The translations under genes and the position numbers were made by a program. Under the pieces are notes generated by a model. The model was not told the DNA's origin and did no database searches. It saw nothing but the letters and a program-made list of their open reading frames with translations. This document shows positions 1-5,790 of a stretch of DNA of 25,375 nt, in pieces. The DNA is from Bacillota bacterium. Its GTDB lineage: Bacteria; Bacillota; UBA4882; UBA10575. Position 1 is the stretch's first letter. Every line of letters begins with the position of its first letter. The stretch covers positions 60,584-85,958 of the forward strand of contig DOID01000145.1 of the NCBI GenBank assembly GCA_003511465.1, in the 5' to 3' direction.

Positions 1-90
1 CAGATTAACCGTAAAGTCCTGGCTGATTTGGCCGTTAATGACGGCGTTGCTTTTGAGAAGCTTGTTTCCGTAGCTAAACAACAACAATAA
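1..90 (+). CDS. rplT: 50S ribosomal protein L20, C-terminal end (partial)
   Basis: The first 29 codons read as the C-terminal end of ribosomal protein L20, with the typical INRKVLADLAVND segment followed by an FEKLV helix and a TAA stop. L20 binds 23S rRNA early in assembly of the large subunit. The N-terminal three quarters lie outside the window. In Bacillota the gene normally closes an infC-rpmI-rplT operon, and a hairpin terminator follows here. The Gln-rich tail (KQQQ) is a minor variation. Identification rests on a short but characteristic segment. Confidence 0.9.
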   Translation, partial: QINRKVLADLAVNDGVAFEKLVSVAKQQQ

Positions 91-94
91 ACGT

Positions 95-117
95 AAAACG
101 GCCATCCGGCCGTTTTT
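95..117 (+). terminator. Rho-independent terminator of the rplT operon
   Basis: A perfect 9-bp stem (AAAACGGCC at 95-103 pairing with GGCCGTTTT at 108-116) closes a 4-nt loop and runs into a short T tract. It lies 4 nt after the rplT stop. The next gene starts at 138 with no room for a promoter, so that gene is probably expressed by readthrough. Confidence 0.85.
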
Positions 118-137
118 GGCTTTAAGGAGGCGTCGGT

Positions 138-941
138 GTGACTCTATTAACCAGTCGGGATAATCCGTTAATTAAAACCGTTATTTCTTTACAGAAGCGA
201 AAAGGACGGGAGAAACACCGGCTATTTTTAGCAGAGGGTCCCCACTTGTTGGAGGAAGCGCTTAAATCTGCTTTCACGGTCCGGAGTGTGATCGTGCAGG
301 AAGGGGCTTCTTGTTCCGGATTATGGTGGACTTTGCTAAAGGAGCAAAGCGTCCCTGTTTATCAAGTCTTACCTCGCCTCTACCAAACCTTAACGGAGAC
401 ACAGCATCCTCAGGATGTCATCGGCATAGTCGAACAACCAGTGGAACCCGGCGGATTTCCCCTGGTGGACAAGGTTTTTTGTGGATTGCTCCTCAATGAG
501 CTTCAGGATCCGGGGAATCTGGGGACGATCATGCGTACAGCTTGGGCGGCTGGATTTAAAAATCTCTTTACCACCCCGGGAACAGTGGATCCCTATAGTG
601 GGAAAGTGGTCCGAGCGAGCCAAGGGGGGATCTTCAATATAAAGCTTTATACCCACCCACTGGAGGAGATGCTTGCTTGGGCCAACAAGCAAGGTGTTAG
701 AGTATGGGTTGCCGATCCGAAGGGGACTAAATTCCATTTTGAAGCGGATTTAACTGGGCCGACCTTATTTTTACTCGGGAATGAGGCCCATGGTTTTGAC
801 TGGTCCAAGCTGGAGAAGGGCCGGGTGGTGGAGGGTCTAAAGATTCCGCTACCGGGAGGGGCCGAATCGTTGAATGTTTCGGTCGCGGCGGCAATTCTCC
901 TTTATGAAGCGTTACGCCAGCAAATGGTGGTTGTGGGCTAA
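138..941 (+). CDS. TrmH/SpoU-family RNA 2'-O-methyltransferase (YsgA-like)
   Basis: A 267-residue S-adenosylmethionine-dependent RNA ribose methyltransferase of the SPOUT superfamily, probably acting on rRNA. Residues 1-100 form the substrate-binding domain (SRDNPLIK start, then FLAEGPHLLEEAL). The knotted catalytic domain carries the three SpoU motifs: motif 1 at about 120-140 (NELQDPGNLGTIMRTA), motif 2 at 211-220 (FLLGNEAHGF) and motif 3 at 237-250 (IPLPGGAESLNVSVA). The GTG start at 138 is chosen because AAGGAGG ends 7 nt upstream. A TrmH-family gene directly after rplT is a common Bacillota arrangement (ysgA in Bacillus). The exact target nucleotide cannot be read from the sequence. A pheS gene, often next, is absent. 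Confidence 0.93.
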   Translation: MTLLTSRDNPLIKTVISLQKRKGREKHRLFLAEGPHLLEEALKSAFTVRSVIVQEGASCSGLWWTLLKEQSVPVYQVLPRLYQTLTETQHPQDVIGIVEQPVEPGGFPLVDKVFCGLLLNELQDPGNLGTIMRTAWAAGFKNLFTTPGTVDPYSGKVVRASQGGIFNIKLYTHPLEEMLAWANKQGVRVWVADPKGTKFHFEADLTGPTLFLLGNEAHGFDWSKLEKGRVVEGLKIPLPGGAESLNVSVAAAILLYEALRQQMVVVG

Positions 942-996
942 GTTAAGGACATAAACCCTGTTTCTAATTCATAGTTTAATTAGAGACTCTGGACGA

Positions 997-1031
997 AGCG
1001 GATGGTCATCGGCGACCCGGTGATGACCGCT
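997..1031 (+). other. Leader hairpin upstream of the TrkA_C membrane protein
   Basis: GGTCATC (1004-1010) pairs perfectly with GATGACC (1022-1028) around an 11-nt loop, and outer AGC/GCT bases (997-999, 1029-1031) can extend it. A second AT-rich inverted repeat, TCTAATT/AATTAGA, lies just upstream at 963-984. The hairpin ends 6 nt before the ribosome binding site of the next gene and has no T tract, so it is not an obvious terminator. A role in translation control or mRNA stability is possible. It matches no riboswitch I recognise. Confidence 0.35.
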
Positions 1032-1055
1032 CGGCCAAAGGAGGAGGGTTGTCTG

Positions 1056-1688
1056 GTGAAAAACGCTGTTCTTCTATATCTACTGGTTTTTCTCTGGATG
1101 TGCGGCGTTTATGATCAGTTTAAGCGCTTATGCCGACAACGGAGCGCCGCCTCTGCCGCGGCCTTTGTTTTCCGGATCCTACTGAGTAATTACCCGATGG
1201 CAGCGGGTGTAGATGGGACTTGTGACAAGCAATTAACAAAGATGGCTATTTTAATTAAAACAGGCGAACTGCTTTCCCTAGTCCTTTTGCTAAGGATCTT
1301 CTGGCTTAACCAGTGGGGAGAAGCGGTTTTGCTGCTCTTGATTTTGAGTGCGCTCGTTTTAGCCTTTTTTTACTTAGTGTCGCTCCAGGCTGGGAATAGC
1401 CAGGCCATGCAATGTGTCTACCCATTATCAGAGGAGTATGGGGTGTATGAAATTACGCTGAAGTCTGGTATCGTCCGGGATTGGGTTGGTACCACCTTAG
1501 CCGAACTGGATCTTAGGCGGAAGGAACTGTTGGTTTTGTCGATTGTCCGTTCCGGACAATTAATCGTTTTTCCTAAAGGGCCAGAGGTATTATTGGCCGA
1601 CGACCGCTTGTTGGTATTTGGAAAAACGGCGACGTTACCCGTTGAAACCGACGGAAAGGGCCAGACTTTAAAGGGGAAAGAGGAATAA
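1056..1688 (+). CDS. Membrane protein with C-terminal TrkA_C (RCK_C) domain
   Basis: About 210 residues. One hydrophobic helix lies near the N terminus (residues 2-18) and a longer hydrophobic stretch at about 75-113 looks like two further helices. From about 120 to 195 the sequence follows the TrkA_C pattern: YGVYEITLKSG, GTTLAELDLRR, LSIVRSG, then LLADDRLLVFG. In K+ transport regulators and many transporters this domain binds small ligands such as nucleotides. No Rossmann RCK_N domain or ion-channel pore is seen, so it may be a membrane-tethered ligand sensor. The GTG at 1056 is preferred over a longer frame from 1002 because AAAGGAGGAGG lies at the right distance. It ends 3 nt before mtrB, implying co-transcription. 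The function is unknown. Confidence 0.75.
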   Translation: MKNAVLLYLLVFLWMCGVYDQFKRLCRQRSAASAAAFVFRILLSNYPMAAGVDGTCDKQLTKMAILIKTGELLSLVLLLRIFWLNQWGEAVLLLLILSALVLAFFYLVSLQAGNSQAMQCVYPLSEEYGVYEITLKSGIVRDWVGTTLAELDLRRKELLVLSIVRSGQLIVFPKGPEVLLADDRLLVFGKTATLPVETDGKGQTLKGKEE

Positions 1689-1691
1689 ATC

Positions 1692-1931
1692 ATGGAAGCA
1701 GCAGACAATCGTCAGGAAGTATTAGGGGATTTTATGATGGTAAAGGCTTTAGAGGATGGCGTGACCATCATCGGGTTAACCCGCGGTAAAGATACTAAGT
1801 TTCATCATACCGAAAAATTGGACTGCGGTGAAGTGATGATTTTTCAGTTCACCCACCATACTTCCGCCATTAAAATCCGGGGGCGTGCAGAGATCTTTAC
1901 TAAACACGGGCAGGCGACAGCCGGCCACTAG
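1692..1931 (+). CDS. mtrB: Tryptophan RNA-binding attenuation protein TRAP
   Basis: A 79-residue homologue of TRAP, the ring-forming protein (11-mer in Bacillus) that binds tryptophan and then wraps (G/U)AG-repeat RNA to attenuate trp genes or block their translation. The core is nearly identical to the Bacillus protein: VKALEDGVTIIGLTRGKDTK, FHHTEKLD, then QFTHHTSAIKIRG. The RNA-binding Lys-Lys-Arg triad is intact (K42, K61, R63, matching K37, K56 and R58 in B. subtilis). The tryptophan-pocket residues T30, Q52, T54, H56 and S58 are also kept. The N terminus is about five residues longer than in Bacillus. In B. subtilis mtrB follows folE (mtrA); here it follows a TrkA_C-domain gene by 3 nt. 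No trp operon gene is in the window. Confidence 0.95.
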   Translation: MEAADNRQEVLGDFMMVKALEDGVTIIGLTRGKDTKFHHTEKLDCGEVMIFQFTHHTSAIKIRGRAEIFTKHGQATAGH

Positions 1932-1992
1932 GTCAAAATCCCATTCTTGCCAAAAAACCAACGGTGATGATTCCCTCCTCGGATTGGATTCA

Positions 1993-1998
1993 TATAAT
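1993..1998 (+). promoter_or_regulatory. Possible -10 box upstream of the small hydrophobic ORFs
   Basis: A perfect TATAAT, preceded by CA, lies 31 nt before the ATG of the first small ORF. No good sigma-A -35 box sits 16-18 nt upstream. The longer CATATAAT also resembles sporulation sigma -10 elements, but no matching -35 is clear. Weak call. Confidence 0.35.
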
Positions 1999-2029
1999 GA
2001 TAGTAAACATGAATTAAGGAGGAAAGGTC

Positions 2030-2125
2030 ATGACCGATGGTTCCTACGAAAAAAATAATATCTATCTGCCTTTTATACTTTTCCTAATCCTCATTTTGTT
2101 GATTTTAGGTAGCGTCGGCTATTAA
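2030..2125 (+). CDS. Small hydrophobic single-helix protein 1 (31 aa)
   Basis: A 31-residue ORF with a polar N-terminal part (MTDGSYEKNN) and one transmembrane helix (about residues 13-27, PFILFLILILLILG). The ribosome binding site TAAGGAGG ends 7 nt before the ATG, which is ideal. It is the first of two tandem paralogues: the second (2215-2298) shares PF-x-LFLILILL-x-LG. Most codons in the shared stretch differ synonymously, which strongly suggests that both are translated and under protein-level selection. Tiny hydrophobic proteins of this kind are common among sporulation-associated proteins of Bacillota (YjcZ-like), but that link is inferred from style only. Confidence 0.75.
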   Translation: MTDGSYEKNNIYLPFILFLILILLILGSVGY

Positions 2126-2214
2126 TAGTTAAGGGGAGCGCTGACTCCCAATTTTGTTCGGGTGGCTACCGGTACGGATTCAGCTAAAAAGTATTCGGCG
2201 GGAGGAGGTCCGAG

Positions 2215-2298
2215 ATGCAGTTGAGATTTGCCGGTTTGAACATCTCTCCCTTTACCCTCTTTTTGATCCTGATCTTATTGGTTTTAGGTTTTTCTTAG
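2215..2298 (+). CDS. Small hydrophobic single-helix protein 2 (27 aa), paralogue of the first
   Basis: A 27-residue ORF consisting of a short N-terminal part (MQLRFAGLNIS) and a transmembrane helix PFTLFLILILLVLG ending in FS. GGAGGAGG lies 6 nt upstream of the ATG. It aligns with the protein at 2030-2125 through the whole helix. It lies inside a longer frame (TTG start at 2154) that would run into the next gene. That frame is rejected because it has no convincing ribosome binding site and crosses the terminator at 2344. The function is unknown; a membrane-associated sporulation or regulatory peptide is possible. Confidence 0.72.
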   Translation: MQLRFAGLNISPFTLFLILILLVLGFS

Positions 2299-2343
2299 AA
2301 AAGGAAATTATATTTTTTATAACACGTTGCTGCGCGAAACGAT

Positions 2344-2383
2344 TACCAGGAAGAGCCGATCTTTCCTGGTATTTTTCTTTCTT
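2344..2383 (+). terminator. Intrinsic terminator after the small hydrophobic ORFs
   Basis: TACCAGGAA (2344-2352) pairs perfectly with TTCCTGGTA (2363-2371) around a 10-nt loop, followed directly by TTTTTCTTTCTT. It ends the small-ORF transcription unit, possibly including mtrB. The YyaL gene therefore probably has its own promoter between here and 2461, though no clear box pair was found. Confidence 0.85.
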
Positions 2384-2461
2384 CGCTCAACTGGAAACTG
2401 GTGAAAAGATACTAAGGATGCAAGGTTTATGGGATGCTAATGGTAATGAGGTGGAGAAAGA

Positions 2462-4564
2462 ATGAGTAAGCTGGCAGGAACTTATAATCGTTTACAGAAT
2501 GAGCAATCCCCCTACTTGCGGCAACACGCGAAAAACCCCGTTAACTGGTACCCCTGGGGGGAAGAAGCCTTTACCGTCGCGAAAGCGGAAGATAAACCGA
2601 TCTTTTTGAGTATCGGTTATTCAACTTGTCACTGGTGCCATGTGATGGAGCGGGAGTCCTTTGAAGATGAAGCAGTAGCCTCATTAATGAATGAGGTGTT
2701 TGTCTCCGTCAAAGTCGACCGGGAGGAGCGGCCAGATCTGGATGGGATCTATATGGAGGTTTGTCAGGCGATGACCGGAAGCGGGGGCTGGCCTTTAACC
2801 GTCATCCTGACGCCGGAACAACAACCATTTTATGCCGGAACGTACTTTCCGAAAAACAGCAGTTTTGGCCGGGTTGGTATGTTGGAACTGATAAGGAAAA
2901 TCCAAGAACTCTGGAAGAAACACCGGGACGAATTGGTGACCATTGCCGAAAAAAACACCGCGGCGTTAAGAGCCGGTGAGCCCAGGAGTGACCAGGAGGA
3001 TTTGGACATAACCCTTTTGGAGCAGGGATTTGGGCAGTTGGCTGAGGCTTACGATGCTGAGCATGGGGGCTTCGGTTTTGCGCCTAAATTTCCGACTCCC
3101 CATAACCTCAACTTTTTATTGCGGTATTGGAAGCGTTCCGGAGCACAAAGAGCTTTGGAGATGGTAGAACGGACCTTAAATGCCATGCGGGATGGGGGGA
3201 TTTACGATCAAATTGGTTATGGCTTCCACCGTTATTCCACGGATGAACGTTGGTTGGTTCCCCATTTTGAAAAGATGTTATATGACCAGGCCTTACTGAT
3301 CCTGGCTTATCTAGAATCTTATCAGGTAACGGGTAATAATAGTTATCGGCAGACGGCGGAAGAGGTTTTTACCTATCTCACCACTGTGCTGCGGGATCCA
3401 AGCGGTGGTTTCTATAGCGCGGAAGATGCCGACAGTGAAGGGGTTGAGGGGAAGTTTTATCTGTGGACCAGCCAGGAAGTGGCAGCCCTCCTAAACCCAG
3501 AGGAAACTGCACTCATCACCGCCTATTTTGGGCTCACCGCTGACGGTAATTTTCGAAGCCCGGAGCATGAGGCCGGTGCCAATATTCTTTACCGTTCGGC
3601 AGACCTCACCATAGTAGCCCAGCAGTTAGGGCTTGATCTGGAGCAAGCCCGAGAGCTTCTGACGAGCGCCAGAACTAAACTCTATACCAACCGGGAACAA
3701 AGAGTCCATCCCTTTAAAGATGATAAAGTTCTCACCGACTGGAATGGCTTGGTGCTAGCGGCTTTAGCCAAGGGAGGGCGGGTTTTACAGGCTCCCCGTT
3801 GGGTGCAGGCGGCGACCGCGGTTGCCGATTTTCTCCTAACCGTGATGAGGAGACCTGATGGTGGACTTTGGCACCGCTATCGACATGGAGAAGCGGGAAT
3901 TACGGCCTTTCTCGATGATTATGCCTTTTTGATTTGGGGTTTGTTAGAACTTTACGAGACAACCTTTACCACGGAATATTTGGCGGCTGCTTTAGAATTG
4001 GCTTCCTACTTACGCCGACATTTTTTCGATCAGGAGCAGGGGGGCTATTTTCAAACTTCCTCTGCTGGAGAGCAGGTACTAGCGAGGCGAAAGGAATTAT
4101 ATGATGGGGCGATTCCTTCCGGAAATTCGAGTATGGTCCTTAACCTCCTGCGTTTAGCCCACATTACTGGGGATCCTGCTCTCCAGCAAGAAGCGGAAAG
4201 AACCAGCGCTGCTTTTGCTGACCGGATCAGAAGGTCACCGGTCAATTACACGCAATTGCTTTCCGCTTTGGATTTCGCCTTTGGACCAACCCGGGAAATT
4301 GTGGTGGTCGGACGACGAGGCGATGCTCGAACTGAAAGGATGTTGGGTAAAGTGGCAGCGAGTTTTAATCCCCGTCAAATTGCGCTTTTTCGGCCAGTTG
4401 ATGTCAGGAATCCGGAGATCACCAGGCTTGCTCCGTTTACCAAGGAGCTGACCGCCATAGAGGGACAGGCCACCGCCTATGTTTGCCAAAATTATCAGTG
4501 CAACCTCCCTACGACGGATTGGGACCGTTTTCGGCAGTTGCTTGAGGGATCGGCTCCGGACTGA
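2462..4564 (+). CDS. yyaL: YyaL/SSP411-family protein: DUF255 thioredoxin domain plus (alpha/alpha)6 domain
   Basis: A 700-residue cytosolic protein, full length for the family (Bacillus YyaL, human SPATA20). Residues 1-165 are the DUF255 thioredoxin-like domain, with the family start (LQNEQSPYLRQHAKNPVNW), the CHWC redox motif at C56-C59 and the cis-Pro segment GGWPLTV (109-115). The rest is the family's six-hairpin-glycosidase-like alpha/alpha domain, with APKFP, PHFEKMLYDQ, EDADSEG, KDDKVLTDWNGL and DGAIPSGNS blocks. Its biochemical role is not established; redox or sugar-related enzymology has been proposed from the fold. The ATG at 2462 has GGTGGAG just upstream. The 3' end overlaps the convergent TPR gene by 56 nt. 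Confidence 0.93.
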   Translation: MSKLAGTYNRLQNEQSPYLRQHAKNPVNWYPWGEEAFTVAKAEDKPIFLSIGYSTCHWCHVMERESFEDEAVASLMNEVFVSVKVDREERPDLDGIYMEVCQAMTGSGGWPLTVILTPEQQPFYAGTYFPKNSSFGRVGMLELIRKIQELWKKHRDELVTIAEKNTAALRAGEPRSDQEDLDITLLEQGFGQLAEAYDAEHGGFGFAPKFPTPHNLNFLLRYWKRSGAQRALEMVERTLNAMRDGGIYDQIGYGFHRYSTDERWLVPHFEKMLYDQALLILAYLESYQVTGNNSYRQTAEEVFTYLTTVLRDPSGGFYSAEDADSEGVEGKFYLWTSQEVAALLNPEETALITAYFGLTADGNFRSPEHEAGANILYRSADLTIVAQQLGLDLEQARELLTSARTKLYTNREQRVHPFKDDKVLTDWNGLVLAALAKGGRVLQAPRWVQAATAVADFLLTVMRRPDGGLWHRYRHGEAGITAFLDDYAFLIWGLLELYETTFTTEYLAAALELASYLRRHFFDQEQGGYFQTSSAGEQVLARRKELYDGAIPSGNSSMVLNLLRLAHITGDPALQQEAERTSAAFADRIRRSPVNYTQLLSALDFAFGPTREIVVVGRRGDARTERMLGKVAASFNPRQIALFRPVDVRNPEITRLAPFTKELTAIEGQATAYVCQNYQCNLPTTDWDRFRQLLEGSAPD

Positions 4565-5378
4565 GGGCAATTGCTTTATCCAACCACGCTTGGGCTTCTT
4601 CGCGGGGTACATCAGAGAGCGCCGGGTCGGAGGTGATTCTTTCGACGGCGGTGGTCAAATGCTCACGGGCTTGCTCAAAGTGGCCCAGTTCTAATTCGCT
4701 ACGGCCAAGCCAATAGTAGGATTCCACTGGCCAGGAAGTATGCTGAAGACACCACTCATAATTATCCTTGGCCGCGGCATAGTCTTGCTTTCCAAAGTAG
4801 ATTTTGGCAATGAGGAGCACCGGGTCGGCGTCGCTCAGGTTGTAGGTACGAGCTTTTTCCGCGGCTTTAAGGGCTTCGTCTAAATGACCGGTTTTATAAT
4901 TGGTATAAGCTAGGTTGTAATAGACTTTATCATTGGCATAACCCTCTGCCAGCAAGGATTCGATTAGCGCCATGGCTTGTTCATAGTGGCCTGCTTCCCG
5001 GTGGCAAACGGCCCAGACGTTTCGGAGTTGTGGTGATAGGCGTTTACCAGGTTTTTTGTCAGCCTCTTTCAGCAGAGCAGCCCCTTCTGCCCATTGTTTG
5101 CGGCGGGCTTTAATTAAGGCTAAATTAATGTATGGTTTGGGGCTAGCCGGTTGGTAAGCGATGGCTTTGCGTAAGTAAGTTTCCACTTTATCCTGATCCA
5201 TATTAAATGTGGCAATCAGGTTCCAAAAACTCGCCGGAGTAGTAAGAAAAAACAGCACAATCCAGACGATGACACCAAGCCCAAAGGGAATCCAGCCCGG
5301 ACGGATATAGAGCGCCACCCCACACCAAAGAAGCAGCAACCAGTGGATATTTTCTTCCCAGAAACGTTTAAATTGCAT
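4509..5378 (-). CDS. Membrane-anchored TPR-repeat protein
   Basis: A 289-residue protein with two hydrophobic helices at about 11-25 and 31-47. From about 55 to 275 it is a helical tetratricopeptide-repeat array, with repeat signatures such as PYINLALIKARRKQWAEGA, VYYNLAYTNYKTGHLDEALK and SYYWLGRSELELGHFEQARE. TPRs are protein-interaction scaffolds; here the array would be held at the membrane, and on which side is not clear. The ATG at 5378 follows GAGGGATTGTC, an acceptable ribosome binding site, and a good promoter lies at 5429-5457. The last 56 nt are antisense to the end of yyaL, with no terminator between the two. The partner is unknown. Confidence 0.85.
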   Translation of the reverse strand: MQFKRFWEENIHWLLLLWCGVALYIRPGWIPFGLGVIVWIVLFFLTTPASFWNLIATFNMDQDKVETYLRKAIAYQPASPKPYINLALIKARRKQWAEGAALLKEADKKPGKRLSPQLRNVWAVCHREAGHYEQAMALIESLLAEGYANDKVYYNLAYTNYKTGHLDEALKAAEKARTYNLSDADPVLLIAKIYFGKQDYAAAKDNYEWCLQHTSWPVESYYWLGRSELELGHFEQAREHLTTAVERITSDPALSDVPREEAQAWLDKAIALSPEPIPQATAENGPNPS

Positions 5379-5428
5379 GACAATCCCTCACTTTTTACAA
5401 GCTGCATTCGCGCAGTATGAATATTAAT

Positions 5429-5457
5429 ATTATAACGGAGATAATGGCTTTATTCAA
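5429..5457 (-). promoter_or_regulatory. Sigma-A-type promoter for the TPR gene
   Basis: On the minus strand TTGAAT (5457-5452) is separated by exactly 17 nt from a perfect TATAAT (5434-5429). The start codon of the TPR gene is 51 nt downstream of the -10 box. Confidence 0.7.
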
Positions 5458-5558
5458 TAACGGCCGTTTGCGATCACCACTGCGGACCGGTTTGGGAAGT
5501 ATAGTTCCTAACTTTAAGGTTATACTAAAAATTCCCAATCCCCAAAGGAGGTGCCTAT

Positions 5559-5696
5559 GTGGTGAAACTGCTCTATTTTTTCGACCTGTTTTTTTGGTAC
5601 CTACAAAAATTAGCGCTGCTCATTATCCTGATCTGGCTGGGGCATTCCTGGTGGGAAAAAACGCAGGCGGCGAAGGAAGAGCACCCACCAAACTAA
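5559..5696 (+). CDS. Small membrane protein (45 aa), function unknown
   Basis: AAAGGAGG (5544-5551) lies 7 nt before tandem GTG codons at 5559 and 5562. The frame encodes about 45 residues with one aromatic-rich transmembrane segment (about 6-31: YFFDLFFWYLQ, then ALLIILIWLG). A charged tail follows (WWEKTQAAKEEHPPN). A well-placed ribosome binding site plus a clean hydrophobic-then-charged layout supports translation. It lies in the gap between the divergent TPR and murD genes. It does not resemble the two hydrophobic peptides at 2030-2298. I recognise no family. Confidence 0.6.
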   Translation: MVKLLYFFDLFFWYLQKLALLIILIWLGHSWWEKTQAAKEEHPPN

Positions 5697-5721
5697 AGTA
5701 AGGGGGATTACGCTATTTTCC

Positions 5722-5751
5722 TTGTCAGAATTACCCTTTTTATAATATGAT
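5722..5751 (+). promoter_or_regulatory. Sigma-A-type promoter for the murD-like gene
   Basis: TTGTCA (5722-5727) and TATGAT (5746-5751) are separated by 18 nt, each one mismatch from consensus. A perfect TATAAT also starts at 5741 but is only 13 nt from the -35 box, so TATGAT is the better partner. The start codon at 5791 lies 39 nt downstream. Confidence 0.6.
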
Positions 5752-5790
5752 AATGAGAAGAATGGGATTCTGCTGGGATGAGAAAGGAAA

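Noticed and set aside
390..737. A 115-residue minus-strand frame inside the TrmH gene
   Set aside because: It is a shadow of a well-identified gene with no ribosome binding site or recognisable domain; other such antisense frames in the window were treated alike.
1002..1055. Upstream 18-codon extension of the TrkA_C membrane protein
   Set aside because: The extension overlaps the leader hairpin and the ribosome binding site of the GTG at 1056.
2154..2465. A 103-residue frame (TTG start) overlapping the yyaL start by ATGA
   Set aside because: It has no good ribosome binding site, contains the well-supported 27-residue ORF in another frame, and runs through the terminator at 2344-2383.
5500..5526. 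AGTATA...TATACT inverted repeat and TATACT -10 before the 45-residue ORF
   Set aside because: No -35 box at a usable distance and the inner part of the repeat does not pair.
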